Translations under genes and position numbers: made by a program
DNA from: Hydrocarboniclastica marina
GTDB lineage: Bacteria > Pseudomonadota > Gammaproteobacteria > Pseudomonadales > Oleiphilaceae
Length of the DNA: 64,000 nucleotides
Direction of reading: 5' to 3'
Assembly: GCF_004851605.1 (NCBI RefSeq)
Contig: NZ_CP031093.1
Coordinates: 3,038,692 to 3,102,691, forward strand
Notes under the pieces: generated by a model
The model's input: the letters and a program-made list of their open reading frames with translations, nothing else
Databases searched by the model: none
What the model was told of the DNA's origin: nothing
Part shown: positions 28,035 through 38,371 of the stretch, in pieces
Layout: every line of letters starts with the position of its first letter
Position numbering within the stretch: the first letter of the stretch is position 1

Positions 28035-29168
28035 TCAGCTCGGTGCGCGGTACTCATCCATCATGGCAATGAACTGGTCGAACAGCGGCGCTACATCGTG
28101 CGGGCCGGGACTCGCCTCCGGGTGGCCCTGGAAGCTGAAAGCGGGCACATCCGTGCGGCGGATACCCTGCAACGTTCCGTCGAACAGTGACTTATGGGTC
28201 GCTTTGACGTTGTCGGGCAAACTTTCCTCAAGAACAGCGAATCCGTGGTTCTGACTGGTGATCATGACGGTTCCGGTCTCCATGGTCAGAACCGGATGGT
28301 TGGCCCCGTGGTGGCCCAACATCATCTTGCTGGTGCGGGCACCGCTGGCCAGCGCCAGTAATTGATGGCCCAGGCAGATGCCAAAGGTGGGGATTTTCTT
28401 TTCAAGGACAGACGTGATCGCTGAAAGCGCGTAATCGCAGGGTTCGGGGTCGCCTGGACCGTTCGCCAAAAAGACGCCGTCCGGCTCCATCGCCAGCACT
28501 TCAGCCACCGGCGTCTGCGCAGGCACAATGGTGACATTGCAGCCCCGGTCGGCCAGCATCCGTAAAATGTTCGATTTGACGCCATAATCAAACGCGACCA
28601 CATGATACTTGCCAGGCTGCGCTGTTCCATAGCCCGAATCCAGATGCCAGGTCGCCTGGGACCACTTTTCGCTTTTTGCCCGACTGACGGTTTTGGCCAG
28701 ATCAGCACCTTTGAGTCCGGGGAATGCCCCGGCGTAGGCAAGTGCTTCTGCCTCGCTGACGTCTCCGGTTACGATGGCACCAGATTGCGCGCCTTTCTCC
28801 CGCAGAATACGTGTCAGCCGACGGGTATCAATGCCGGCAATCGCAACGATACCGTTGTCCCGAAGATACGCATCCAGCGGCTGGGTTGAGCGCCAGTTAC
28901 TTGCCATAAGCGGCAGATCGCGAATGACAAGCCCCGCGGCCTGGATGCGGTCTGATTCGACATCTTCCGGGTTCACGCCGGTATTGCCGATGTGGGGATA
29001 GGTCAGGGTGACAATCTGCTGGGAGTACGAAGGATCGGTCAGTATTTCCTGATACCCGGTCATGGAGGTATTAAAGACCACCTCGCCATGGGTTTTACCT
29101 TCGGCACCAATGGAGTAGCCCTTGAAAAGGCTGCCGTCTGCTAGCGCTAGTATTGCTGGGTGTTTCAA
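28035..29168 (-). CDS. carA: Carbamoyl phosphate synthase, small (glutaminase) subunit
   Basis: Glutamine amidotransferase subunit that feeds ammonia to CarB. The 377-residue protein has an N-terminal domain ([19 protein letters not shown]) and a class I glutaminase domain with the nucleophile cysteine in [11 protein letters not shown] (about 268) and the His in [10 protein letters not shown] (about 350-359). No suitable in-frame ATG exists at the family start: the codon is TTG (29168), seven bases after a GAGGA ribosome site. Order dapB-carA-carB-greA follows Pseudomonas. Confidence 0.95.
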   Translation of the reverse strand: MKHPAILALADGSLFKGYSIGAEGKTHGEVVFNTSMTGYQEILTDPSYSQQIVTLTYPHIGNTGVNPEDVESDRIQAAGLVIRDLPLMASNWRSTQPLDAYLRDNGIVAIAGIDTRRLTRILREKGAQSGAIVTGDVSEAEALAYAGAFPGLKGADLAKTVSRAKSEKWSQATWHLDSGYGTAQPGKYHVVAFDYGVKSNILRMLADRGCNVTIVPAQTPVAEVLAMEPDGVFLANGPGDPEPCDYALSAITSVLEKKIPTFGICLGHQLLALASGARTSKMMLGHHGANHPVLTMETGTVMITSQNHGFAVLEESLPDNVKATHKSLFDGTLQGIRRTDVPAFSFQGHPEASPGPHDVAPLFDQFIAMMDEYRAPS

Positions 29169-29550
29169 TGCCAGGTCCTCGTCATACCGTCAGTGGGCTG
29201 GAGCAGTAAGGGAACCTCCGGGTGCTCCGACCGCCTGACGTTGACCCACTATCGAGGTCAAATCAGGATCAAGCACAGCCTGGGCCGGGCACAAACAGGT
29301 TGGAGGTTCCTTGTCGGACTGTGGCAAATTCAGGTCGCAAAAAAGCGAGAGGGAGCCAGTGCAGGCCAGTAGTTTCCAGCCTCCAGGTTAACTCCGTCCC
29401 GCCCTTTGTCATTCGAATCGCCGGATGTCGGTATTGCAGTCAAACTGCCGTATTGTAAAAAATCAGGCGCGCCCTGTCCATGAGTTACTGCCCTTGCGAA
29501 TGGGCCGGCTTGAAGACACTACACCAGCCCAAAGCCTCTCGGTACCAGGC
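29169..29550 (-). promoter_or_regulatory. carA upstream region
   Basis: 382 bases without a supported gene between dapB and carA on the minus strand. A -10-like TACAAT lies at 29452-29457 (minus strand) with a poor TGGACA 15 bases before it. I see no clear attenuator or ArgR box pair by eye. The length of the leader leaves room for arginine or pyrimidine control, but that is inference. Confidence 0.3.
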
Positions 29551-30405
<855 letters not shown>

Positions 30406-30467
30406 TCAGGAGCCCTTGCACTGCGGCTTTTACTGCCTTCTCTGCCAGTGCAGGAGCCCAGCGCAAA

Positions 30468-31604
30468 TCAGAACTTCATGTCTTCAAAGAAGCTTTTCAC
30501 GCCTTCAAACCAGGAGGTCTTCTTTGGCGCGTGCTGGTGACCGCCGTTTTCTTCGTCCAGGGTTTCCTGGAACGACCGAAGCAGATCTTTCTGATGCTTG
30601 GTGAGATTGACCGGCGTCTCCACCATGACCCGGCAAAGCAGATCCCCTGGGCCACCACCACGTACCGGAGATACCCCTTTGCCGCGCATACGGAAAAGCT
30701 TACCAGTCTGGGTTTCGGGCGGGATCTTGAGCTTCACCCGACCGTCAAGCGTCGGCACTTCCAGTTCACCGCCGAGCGCTGCATCAACAATCGTTATGGG
30801 TACTTCGCAATAGATGTTGCGTCCGTCGCGAGTAAAGATCGCGTGCTCCTTGACCGCGATCTGCACGTAAAGATCGCCTGCCGGACCACCTTGCATGCCA
30901 GGTTCACCTTCGCCGGCGAGCCGGATGCGATCTCCCGTATCGACACCGGGCGGAACCTTGACCGAAAGCGTCTTGGGTTCTTCGACCTGACCGGCGCCGT
31001 GACATGACTTACATGGGTTCTTGATGACCTTGCCCGTGCCACGGCAGCTTGGACACGCCTGCTGAACCGAGAAAAACCCCTGTTGCATGCGAACCTGGCC
31101 GATACCCCGGCAGGTGCCACAGGTCTCAGGCTGAGAGCCCTTCTCTGCGCCGCTGCCTTCGCAGCTCTTGCAGGGCACGTGGCTGGGAATGCGGATCTTG
31201 ACGGTGGTGCCGTGCACGGCGTCTTCCAGATCCAACTCAAGGGTGTAGCGCAGGTCCGCACCCCGGTTTGAACGGGCGCCACCAGGGCCGCCACCACCAA
31301 ATATATCGCCAAACACGTCGCCGAAGATGTCGGCGAAGCTCGAACCTCCGCCGCCGAAGCCGCCAGCGCCCGCCTGACCGTCTACGCCGGCATGACCGAA
31401 CTGATCGTATGCTGCCCGCTTCTGACTGTCCGCCAGAATCTCGTAGGCTTCACTGGCTTCCTTGAATTTATCAACGGCGGCTTTGTCATCCGGATTGCGG
31501 TCCGGGTGATACTTCATTGCCAGCTTGCGGTAGGCGCGCTTGATCTCCTTCTCGTCCGCTGAACGTTCGACGCCGAGTATCTCGTAAAAATCGCGCTTGG
31601 CCAT
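30468..31604 (-). CDS. dnaJ: Chaperone DnaJ
   Basis: Hsp40 co-chaperone that delivers clients to DnaK and stimulates its ATPase. The 378-residue protein has the J domain with HPD at about 33-35, a Gly/Phe-rich linker ([31 protein letters not shown], about 75-105) and four CxxCxGxG zinc repeats (about 145-210). The C-terminal substrate domains follow. It is separated from dnaK by 146 bases containing a stem-loop, an arrangement often used to lower DnaJ relative to DnaK. Confidence 0.97.
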   Translation of the reverse strand: MAKRDFYEILGVERSADEKEIKRAYRKLAMKYHPDRNPDDKAAVDKFKEASEAYEILADSQKRAAYDQFGHAGVDGQAGAGGFGGGGSSFADIFGDVFGDIFGGGGPGGARSNRGADLRYTLELDLEDAVHGTTVKIRIPSHVPCKSCEGSGAEKGSQPETCGTCRGIGQVRMQQGFFSVQQACPSCRGTGKVIKNPCKSCHGAGQVEEPKTLSVKVPPGVDTGDRIRLAGEGEPGMQGGPAGDLYVQIAVKEHAIFTRDGRNIYCEVPITIVDAALGGELEVPTLDGRVKLKIPPETQTGKLFRMRGKGVSPVRGGGPGDLLCRVMVETPVNLTKHQKDLLRSFQETLDEENGGHQHAPKKTSWFEGVKSFFEDMKF

Positions 31605-31710
31605 AATATCCCGTGAATTATCAATCTTCAGTTATACGACAGTTATACGACGAAAAACGCGAAGGGCTTCTCCGCGTCTCTCGTTCACACTTCATCTATG
31701 GCCCGGTTGT

Positions 31711-31733
31711 CGGTGCGAGATACGCTCGCACCG
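31711..31733 (-). promoter_or_regulatory. Stem-loop between dnaK and dnaJ
   Basis: CGGTGCGAG, ATACG loop, CTCGCACCG: nine perfect base pairs, 18 bases after the dnaK stop. No T run follows on the minus strand, so it is more likely an mRNA processing or stability element than a full terminator. A tandem AGTTATACGAC pair (31630-31651) also lies in this gap. Confidence 0.5.
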
Positions 31734-31750
31734 AAGGGCTGGGCTACAGC

Positions 31751-33661
31751 TTAGCGCTTGTCGTCTTCTTTAACCTCTTCGAACTCAGCGTCGACCGCGG
31801 CATCTTCGTTGCCACCGGCCTGTTGCTGGGGCTCTTCGGCGCCCTGCTCGGCATACATCTTCTGCGCAAGGTTAGAAGAGGCTTCGGTCAGCTTCTGGGT
31901 CTTGGCTTCGATGTCAGCCTTGTCGTCGCCCTTGAGCGCTTCTTCCAGTTCGCTGATGGCTTCCTCGATCTGCTGCTTCTCAGCCGGATCAGCCTTATCG
32001 CCGACTTCTTCCAGAGTCTTGCGCACAGCGTGTACCATGCCGTCGCCCTGGTTGCGAGCCTGAATCAGCTCTTCGAAGCGGCGATCCTCTTCGGCGTTAG
32101 CCTCAGCGTCGCGCACCATTTTTTCAATTTCGTCATCGTTCAGACCGGAAGAGGCCTTGATGACGATGGACTGCTCTTTGCCTGTAGCCTTGTCTTTCGC
32201 CGAGACGTGCAGAATACCGTTCGCATCAATATCGAAGGTTACCTCGATTTGCGGAACGCCGCGTTGTGCCGGCGGAATGTCCGCCAGGTCAAAACGGCCC
32301 AGTGATTTGTTCTGACTGGCCTGCTTGCGCTCACCCTGCACCACATGGATGGTTACCGCGGTCTGGTTGTCATCAGCCGTAGAGAACGTCTGCGATTTCT
32401 TGGTCGGGATCGTGGTGTTCTTGTCGATCAGCGGCGTGGCGACACCCCCCATGGTTTCGATACCCAGGGTCAGCGGCGTCACGTCGAGCAGCAGAACGTC
32501 TTTCACGTCGCCAGAGAGAACCGCAGCCTGAATCGCCGCACCCATCGCAACCGCTTCATCCGGGTTGACGTCCTTGCGCGGCTCTTTGTTGAAGAAGTTT
32601 TTGACCTTCTCCTGAACCATGGGCATACGTGTCTGGCCACCGACCAGGATGACCTCATCCACTTCACCGGACTTGATACCGGAATCCTTCAGCGCCATGC
32701 GGCAAGGCTCAAGGCTGCGTTCAACCAGATCCTCAACCAGTGACTCAAGCTTGGAACGGGTGACCTTCACGTTCATGTGCTTGGGGCCGGTTTGGTCGGC
32801 CGTGATATAAGGCAGGTTGACGTCGGTCTGCTGGCTGGAAGACAGCTCGATCTTGGCTTTCTCGGCAGCTTCTTTCAGGCGCTGCATGGCCAGGGAGTCG
32901 CCTTTCAGGTCAATACCGGAATCTTTCTTGAACTGGTCAGCCAGGTAATGGATCAGTTTGGAGTCGAAGTCTTCACCACCGAGGAAGGTGTCACCGTTGG
33001 TCGCCAGCACTTCAAACTGCTTCTCGCCATCGACATCAGCGATTTCAATGATAGAGATATCGAAGGTGCCGCCACCCAGGTCGTAAACCGCGATGGTACG
33101 GTCCGCACCCTTGCGATCCATGCCATAGGCCAGTGCCGCGGCGGTCGGCTCGTTAATAATGCGCTTGACCTCAAGCCCGGCAATCTTGCCAGCGTCCTTG
33201 GTAGCCTGACGCTGGCTGTCGTTGAAATATGCCGGCACGGTGATAACCGCTTCGGTGACCGTTTCGCCAAGGTAGTCCTCGGCGGTCTTCTTCATCTTCT
33301 TCAGGATTTCCGCAGAGATCTGCGGGGGCGCCATCTTTTTGCCTTTAACAGATACCCAGGCGTCACCGTTGTCGGCCTTGGCGATTTCGTAAGGCACCAT
33401 CTTGATGTCTTTCTGTACGACGTCGTCTTCAAAACGGCGGCCGATGAGGCGCTTGATCGCGTAGAGGGTGTTGCTGGGATTGGTAACCGCCTGGCGCTTG
33501 GCGCTCTGGCCTACCAGAATTTCATTGTCATCGGTGTAGGCGACAATGGACGGCGTGGTGCGATCACCCTCAGCGTTTTCGATAACCTTGACCTTGTCCC
33601 CATCCATGATGGCAACACAGGAGTTGGTGGTCCCCAAGTCAATACCAATAATTTTACTCAT
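31751..33661 (-). CDS. dnaK: Chaperone DnaK (Hsp70)
   Basis: ATP-dependent Hsp70 chaperone. The protein of 636 residues has the ATPase domain (phosphate loop [18 protein letters not shown] at 4-21; ERDL-equivalent [13 protein letters not shown] near 195), the linker [14 protein letters not shown] near 390 and a substrate domain. The lid ends in an acidic tail ([10 protein letters not shown]). An in-frame TTG directly precedes the ATG; ATG 33661 is chosen because GGAGCA lies six bases before it. Middle gene of grpE-dnaK-dnaJ. Confidence 0.97.
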   Translation of the reverse strand: MSKIIGIDLGTTNSCVAIMDGDKVKVIENAEGDRTTPSIVAYTDDNEILVGQSAKRQAVTNPSNTLYAIKRLIGRRFEDDVVQKDIKMVPYEIAKADNGDAWVSVKGKKMAPPQISAEILKKMKKTAEDYLGETVTEAVITVPAYFNDSQRQATKDAGKIAGLEVKRIINEPTAAALAYGMDRKGADRTIAVYDLGGGTFDISIIEIADVDGEKQFEVLATNGDTFLGGEDFDSKLIHYLADQFKKDSGIDLKGDSLAMQRLKEAAEKAKIELSSSQQTDVNLPYITADQTGPKHMNVKVTRSKLESLVEDLVERSLEPCRMALKDSGIKSGEVDEVILVGGQTRMPMVQEKVKNFFNKEPRKDVNPDEAVAMGAAIQAAVLSGDVKDVLLLDVTPLTLGIETMGGVATPLIDKNTTIPTKKSQTFSTADDNQTAVTIHVVQGERKQASQNKSLGRFDLADIPPAQRGVPQIEVTFDIDANGILHVSAKDKATGKEQSIVIKASSGLNDDEIEKMVRDAEANAEEDRRFEELIQARNQGDGMVHAVRKTLEEVGDKADPAEKQQIEEAISELEEALKGDDKADIEAKTQKLTEASSNLAQKMYAEQGAEEPQQQAGGNEDAAVDAEFEEVKEDDKR

Positions 33662-33804
33662 CAATGTGCTCCAGTACTAAATTCAGTTGTTACTTATGCA
33701 ATCTGCTTCAAACGGCCGGCAAGTCTTGTGACCCGTTGCAGGCTGACGGAGAACGCTCGTCAGTTGAGCCATTACCGCCCTATATTGGCCTGCTTTGGGA
33801 CTTT

Positions 33805-34398
33805 TCAAGCCTTCTCATCAACGATGGGTACGTCGCCCGGACGGGATATCATCACCATGGCGGGCCGCACCAGACGATCATTCAGGGTATAACCTTTCTG
33901 CATTACGCCCACGACCGTGTTCGGCTCGACGTCCGGAGATGGCACCATGGACATCGCTTCGTGCTGCTGGGGATCAAAGGGCTCACCCATAGGGCTGAGT
34001 TGCTTGACGTTGAATTTACCCAGGCTGCTCAACATCATGTTGAGGGTCATTTCGACGCCTTCCCGCAGCCGCACCAGCAGTTCTGAATCGCCGGTGGCGT
34101 TCTCGACCGACTTTTCCAGGCTATCCACGACCGGCAGCAGCTCCCGAACAAACTTTTCCAGAGCGAACTTGTGGGCTTTTTCGATGTCGATTTCCGCCCG
34201 GCGTCGGACGTTCTGCATTTCAGCCTGCGCTCGAAGAGCCTGTTCGCGATACTCGTTGAGTTCCTCCTCAAGTGCCGCAACGGCTGACTCGGGCCCCGAC
34301 GCCTCAGAGGCTACCTCGTCCACCGCGTCTTCATAGTTTTTCCCATGCTGCTCTTCTGCATCAGCCGGCTTGGCCTTCGACGTCTCGTCTGCGCTCAT
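33805..34398 (-). CDS. grpE: Nucleotide exchange factor GrpE
   Basis: Exchanges ADP for ATP on DnaK. From the chosen start it is 197 residues: an acidic disordered N-terminus, a long helix (LEEELNEYREQALRAQAEMQNVRRRAEIDIEKAHKFA) and the C-terminal beta domain with QKGYTLNDRLVRPAMVMIS. ATG 34398 follows AGGAG by nine bases and is preferred over an in-frame TTG ten codons upstream (34428). A consensus heat-shock promoter lies about 115-140 bases upstream and probably drives grpE-dnaK-dnaJ. Confidence 0.95.
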   Translation of the reverse strand: MSADETSKAKPADAEEQHGKNYEDAVDEVASEASGPESAVAALEEELNEYREQALRAQAEMQNVRRRAEIDIEKAHKFALEKFVRELLPVVDSLEKSVENATGDSELLVRLREGVEMTLNMMLSSLGKFNVKQLSPMGEPFDPQQHEAMSMVPSPDVEPNTVVGVMQKGYTLNDRLVRPAMVMISRPGDVPIVDEKA

Positions 34399-34512
34399 GC
34401 TTGTCGTCTCCTGACTGAACTTGCTCAATTCATATTCCCGGCACGGGTTTGTGCTCTCACGTACCGCCTCAACTAACGGCCAGGTTCACGGCCGACAAAG
34501 TGCTGTCCAGCG

Positions 34513-34540
34513 ATATGGGGCCCTTGCATCCGCCTTTCAA
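34513..34540 (-). promoter_or_regulatory. Sigma-32 heat-shock promoter of grpE-dnaK-dnaJ
   Basis: Minus strand: TTGAAA (34535-34540), 14 bases, CCCCATAT (34513-34520). This matches the RpoH consensus (CTTGAAA, CCCCATnT) at all but the first base of the -35. The predicted transcript start is near 34505, giving a leader of about 107 nt before the grpE ATG. Confidence 0.85.
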
Positions 34541-34596
34541 CCGTAAACCATAAATTGATGCGCGAACCATCTTGATACTGTATGAATAACCATATA

Positions 34597-34612
34597 CTGT
34601 ACATGCGAACAG
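34597..34612 (+). promoter_or_regulatory. LexA (SOS) box of recN
   Basis: CTGTACATGCGAACAG fits CTGT-N8-ACAG exactly. It overlaps a TATACT -10-like element (34593-34598) with TTGATA (34572-34577) upstream. The box lies 90 bases before the recN ATG, the expected place for SOS control of recN. Confidence 0.75.
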
Positions 34613-34701
34613 CCCGCTCGCCCCAGCAGACGCTGCACGGTACCCGCGGGTAGCTGAGCATGCCGGCCACCGATGCTGCGTAAACAAGGGAGACTATCGT
34701 T

Positions 34702-36381
34702 ATGCTGACCCACCTGACCGTGTCCAACTACGCCATCGCAGAACATGTGGAGCTACCATTCGACCGGGGCATGACCGCGCTCACCGGCGAGACCGGCGCG
34801 GGCAAATCCATCGCCCTCGATGCGCTGTCGCTAACGCTGGGTGGCCGTGCAGATGCTGCGCTGGTGCGCGAAGGCAGCGACAAGGCTGACATCACCGCCG
34901 TGTTTGACGTTCGCTCGATCGGCGCAGCCAACCAGTGGCTTGCAGCTCACGACCTTGACACGGATGGCGAGTGCATCCTGAGAAGGGTCATCCGCAAGGA
35001 CGGGCGCTCCCGGGCCTACATCAACGGCCAGCCCTGCCCGCTTCAGGACATCAAGCAGCTGGGCGGCCTGCTGATGGACATTCACAGCCAGCATCAACAC
35101 CAGTCTCTGTTGCGCAAGGAAACCCACAGCCAACTACTCGACGAGTTTACAGGCGCGGCAGAGCAGGCCCATGACGTCAGGGAGGTCTACCGGCACTGGC
35201 AGCAGGCCAACAAGCGACTGCTGGCGTTACAGGACAACCAGCAATCACGGGACGCCCGCGTTGAACTGCTGCGCTACCAGGTCGATGAGATGGACCGCCT
35301 CGCGCTGGGTGAGGATGAGTTGAAAGCACTGGAACAGGAGCAGCAGAGCCTCGCCAACGCCGAAAGCATTCTCCATCACAGCCATCAGGCCGCCCTCCTT
35401 ACGGCTGAAGGCGAACCCAGCGCGGTTGAAATGGTGCAGCAGGCCGTTCAGCAACTGGAGAAGCTGCCTAGCCTGGCGCCGGCTCTGGACGAAACCCTGC
35501 AGATGCTCCAGGAGGCACAGATCCAGCTGCAGGAAGCAGGCAGTAATCTGCGCCACTTTATTGATGACTACGAACTCGACCCTCAACGCCTGGCAGAGGT
35601 GGAAGAACGCCTTAGCGCAATTTACCAACTGGCCCGCAAGCACCGGGTCCAGCCTGAAGATGTGCCGGCGCTTCATTTGCGCCTGAAATCAGAATTAGTG
35701 GAACTCGACAGTGGCGAACAGAGCGTGGGCCACCTCAGCGCCGAAGTGAACCGGCTGCGGGATGAGTACGAGAAGCAGGCCCGGAACCTGAGCGAAATTC
35801 GCCGTGAAGCCGCAACCCGGCTCGACGCGAAGATCGGCGAAGAGCTGACTCAGCTGGGCATGGCAGGCACCCGATTTGTGACTCAGCTGACGACAAATAC
35901 ACAAGGCCAGCCTGCGGCCCACGGCAATGAAGAAGTGGAGTTTCTGATTAGCACAAACGCAGGGCAACCCGCGCGAAGTCTGTCCCGTGTTGCTTCCGGC
36001 GGCGAACTGTCCCGTATCAGCCTGGCAGTGCAGGTCGTACTGGCGCAGACCTCAACCATTCCGACATTGGTCTTCGACGAAGTGGACGTGGGCATCGGCG
36101 GGGCGGTTGCAGAAGTGGTTGGCAAGCTACTGCGCAGGCTTGGCAATAATGGCCAGGTGCTTTGTGTCACGCACCTGCCCCAGGTGGCCGCGCAAGCGCA
36201 TCAGCACCTTTTCGTCAGCAAATTTAGCGAAAAGAACGCCACCTTCTCCCGAGTAGAAAAACTGGAAAACAGCCAGCGAGTATCAGAAGTCGCGAGAATG
36301 CTAGGCGGGGTCGACCTGACGGACCAGACCCTCGCTCATGCCCGGGAGATGTTCGATCGTGGGCAAGCTATAACGCACTGA
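34702..36381 (+). CDS. recN: DNA repair protein RecN
   Basis: SMC-like ATPase that acts on double-strand breaks. The 559-residue protein has Walker A GETGAGKS (about 29-36) at the N-terminus, a long coiled-coil middle (about 155-370) and a C-terminal half with SGGELSRISLAVQVVLAQ and Walker B TLVFDEVDVGIGG (about 455-467). GGGAGA precedes the ATG. A LexA box upstream supports SOS induction. It is divergent from grpE. Confidence 0.96.
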   Translation: MLTHLTVSNYAIAEHVELPFDRGMTALTGETGAGKSIALDALSLTLGGRADAALVREGSDKADITAVFDVRSIGAANQWLAAHDLDTDGECILRRVIRKDGRSRAYINGQPCPLQDIKQLGGLLMDIHSQHQHQSLLRKETHSQLLDEFTGAAEQAHDVREVYRHWQQANKRLLALQDNQQSRDARVELLRYQVDEMDRLALGEDELKALEQEQQSLANAESILHHSHQAALLTAEGEPSAVEMVQQAVQQLEKLPSLAPALDETLQMLQEAQIQLQEAGSNLRHFIDDYELDPQRLAEVEERLSAIYQLARKHRVQPEDVPALHLRLKSELVELDSGEQSVGHLSAEVNRLRDEYEKQARNLSEIRREAATRLDAKIGEELTQLGMAGTRFVTQLTTNTQGQPAAHGNEEVEFLISTNAGQPARSLSRVASGGELSRISLAVQVVLAQTSTIPTLVFDEVDVGIGGAVAEVVGKLLRRLGNNGQVLCVTHLPQVAAQAHQHLFVSKFSEKNATFSRVEKLENSQRVSEVARMLGGVDLTDQTLAHAREMFDRGQAITH

Positions 36382-36495
36382 CCAGCATGCCTGCTAAGTG
36401 CTTGCGAAGTGCTTGTTTACGAGCTGCCACAAGCGGGGTGGGAGCAGCGCCCGTCGGAAGCGGCATACCGTGCTTCTGATGGGCGCCTGCTATTT

Positions 36496-36906
36496 TCAGG
36501 ATTTTTTCGGTTTCACATACAGGGTCAGACTGTGATCGACGATGTCGTAACCATAGTCTGCGGCGATTTTCTTTTGCCTCTCCTCGATCACTTCGTCGAA
36601 GAATTCGATCACTTCGCCGCTCTGAGTACACACCATGTGGTCATGGTGCTCGTCCCCAGCCATTTCAAAAACGGCGTGCCCGCCTTCAAAATTATGCCGC
36701 AGCACCAACCCTGCGGCCTCAAACTGAGTCAGGACCCGGTAAACGGTCGCCAGGCCTACGTCGTCCCCGGCGTCCAGTAGTTTCTTGTACACATCTTCTG
36801 CGCTCAGGTGATGCGAGTCCGAGCTTTCCAGTATATTCAGGATTTTGACTCGCGGCAGGGTCACTTTCAGACCCGCTTTTCGAAGTTCGCTATTTTCAGC
36901 TGACAT
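36496..36906 (-). CDS. fur: Ferric uptake regulator Fur
   Basis: Iron-responsive repressor, 136 residues: winged helix (AEDVYKKLLDAGDDVGLATVYRVLTQFEAAGLV, about 36-68), metal-site region FEGGHAVFEMAGDEHHDHMVC (about 73-93) and a C-terminal dimer domain. Only one cysteine is present, so the second CxxC zinc motif of E. coli Fur is missing; P. aeruginosa Fur is similar. It is divergent from bamE, as in pseudomonads. Confidence 0.95.
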   Translation of the reverse strand: MSAENSELRKAGLKVTLPRVKILNILESSDSHHLSAEDVYKKLLDAGDDVGLATVYRVLTQFEAAGLVLRHNFEGGHAVFEMAGDEHHDHMVCTQSGEVIEFFDEVIEERQKKIAADYGYDIVDHSLTLYVKPKKS

Positions 36907-37214
36907 GCGACTTAATCACCCTTTGGTGTCTTTCTCAGGTTCCGTTATGATGAGCCCGGTCATGGGAAACAGGCTGGAAACAAACTACCATTGTCATCCC
37001 GGCCGGCCCAACGCTTGTCTTAAAGGTTCGGCATAAACTGGTTAATGCAGAGAATTATTCCGGCCGCCAAGCGCCTCAGGTCCAGTCCAGGAGCGGCCCC
37101 GGCAACGGAGCCGGCCCGCAGAGCAAAACTATTCCTGGCGAGCTGTTCCGCTTCACCCAGAAGCCGAACGATGCCGTATCACAGGTAAATTACGATAGAG
37201 GAATTCCCCCACTG
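36907..37214. other. Intergenic region between fur and bamE
   Basis: 308 bases between divergent starts. No supported gene. No convincing Fur box (GATAATGATAATCATTATC-like) or strong promoter was found by eye. Confidence 0.4.
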
Positions 37215-37553
37215 ATGCAAAAGCTGGCCCCCCTAGTCCTGACTCTTTTTCTGGCAGCTATTCTCGGTGGCTGCGCCTTCCCTGGCGTGTACAAGATCGA
37301 TATCCAGCAGGGCAATATCGTCAAGCAGGAGGACCTGGACAAACTCAGTTCGGGCATGACTCGTGATGACGTCCACCAGACACTCGGCACGCCCATGACC
37401 CAGAACACGTTCCGCGACGACAGGGATTACTACCTGTATACCTTTCAGGACTCAGGCGGCCAGATTCTAAAACAGCGCGTCACGGTCTTCTATAATGGCG
37501 ATCAGTATGCGCGTCACACCGCCAGACTTCTGGACGAAACGCCGGCCTACTGA
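37215..37553 (+). CDS. bamE: Outer-membrane assembly lipoprotein BamE
   Basis: Small subunit of the BAM complex that inserts outer-membrane beta-barrels. The 112-residue precursor has a lipoprotein signal with lipobox ILGGC (C20). The BamE domain follows: FPGVYKIDIQQGNIV, then LSSGMTRDDVHQTLGTPM (about 45-62), then DYYLYTF. Position opposite fur agrees with OmlA/SmpA of Pseudomonas. Confidence 0.95.
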   Translation: MQKLAPLVLTLFLAAILGGCAFPGVYKIDIQQGNIVKQEDLDKLSSGMTRDDVHQTLGTPMTQNTFRDDRDYYLYTFQDSGGQILKQRVTVFYNGDQYARHTARLLDETPAY

Positions 37554-37597
37554 TGGTCACCCGCACTTCACCGGCAAGCACCTCTGAAACTCAGCGG

Positions 37598-37876
37598 TCA
37601 TCTTTTTCTCGCCCGATTCAGCCGAGCCTGCTTCGGGTCGATGGTGAGAGGCCGGTAGATTTCTATCCGCTGTCCGTCCTGGACCACATGTTCTCCGGGG
37701 TTTTTAACTACTCGACCGAAAATCCCCATAGCATCCGATTGCAGGTCGATCTCCGGAAACCGTTCGTGAATGCCAGACGCCTGCGCCGCCTGCAATAGAG
37801 TGGTTCCCTGGGCCACATCGAGGCTGAGGATCTCCTGGCGACCGGGCGTGGCGTAGGCGACCTCCACCCTGATCAT
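37598..37876 (-). CDS. rnfH: RnfH-family ubiquitin-like protein
   Basis: Small cytoplasmic protein of the RnfH/UPF0125 family, 92 residues from the chosen start. MIRVEVAYATPGRQEILSLDV opens the beta-grasp fold and VVKNPGEHVVQDGQRIEIYRPLTIDPKQARLNRARK is the diagnostic C-terminus. ATG 37876 gives the family start. An in-frame TTG at 37909 overlaps the ratA stop but lies only one base from its AGGA. ratA-rnfH is the toxin-antitoxin-like pair first described in E. coli; toxicity is disputed. Confidence 0.9.
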   Translation of the reverse strand: MIRVEVAYATPGRQEILSLDVAQGTTLLQAAQASGIHERFPEIDLQSDAMGIFGRVVKNPGEHVVQDGQRIEIYRPLTIDPKQARLNRARKR

Positions 37877-37905
37877 CTGCCCTTCCGTACCACCTTCGTT
37901 CCCGC

Positions 37906-38352
37906 TCAAGTCCTGTTTTTCCCATAGACTCGATCAGCCTGGGTACAAAATGCATCCACGACAGCGTTGGCTGCCTGACTGAATACCCCGCCTAAAGCCA
38001 TTCGTGCAAACCTGCCGCTAAACTCAAAATCGAGCTCTAGCACGACTTTTGACGCGTTGACATCGAGCGGTTCGAAGCGCCATCGCCCGTGAAGTGCCTT
38101 GAATGGTCCATCGACCAGCTCGATCCCGATCGAGCGTGGCTCTTCAATCAGATTCCGGGTCGTGAACCGGTGCCTGACGCCGCCCTTCGCCACTTCTATG
38201 GAAGCCAGTATTTCGCCGTGCGACGAGTCATGGACTTCAGCAGCGCTACACCAGGGTACAAAGCCCGGATACCCCGAAATGTCATTCACCAACGCAAACA
38301 TACGCTCAGCGGAATGCCAAACGAGGGCACTGCGGTCGATCCTGTAAGTCAT
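37906..38352 (-). CDS. ratA: RatA, START-like coenzyme Q-binding protein
   Basis: 148-residue protein of the polyketide cyclase/START family related to mitochondrial Coq10. The text MFALVNDISGYPGFVPWCSAAEV (about 18-40) and the closing FCTQADRVYG are typical. In E. coli RatA was reported to block 70S ribosome association; a ubiquinone-linked role is the family alternative. It directly precedes rnfH and is opposite bamE. Confidence 0.92.
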   Translation of the reverse strand: MTYRIDRSALVWHSAERMFALVNDISGYPGFVPWCSAAEVHDSSHGEILASIEVAKGGVRHRFTTRNLIEEPRSIGIELVDGPFKALHGRWRFEPLDVNASKVVLELDFEFSGRFARMALGGVFSQAANAVVDAFCTQADRVYGKNRT

Positions 38353-38371
38353 AAAAGGCTACCCGACCGGC

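Noticed and set aside
32777-33892. 371-codon plus-strand frame antisense to dnaK
   Set aside because: Long antisense frames over dnaK are a known codon-bias artefact; no start signal.
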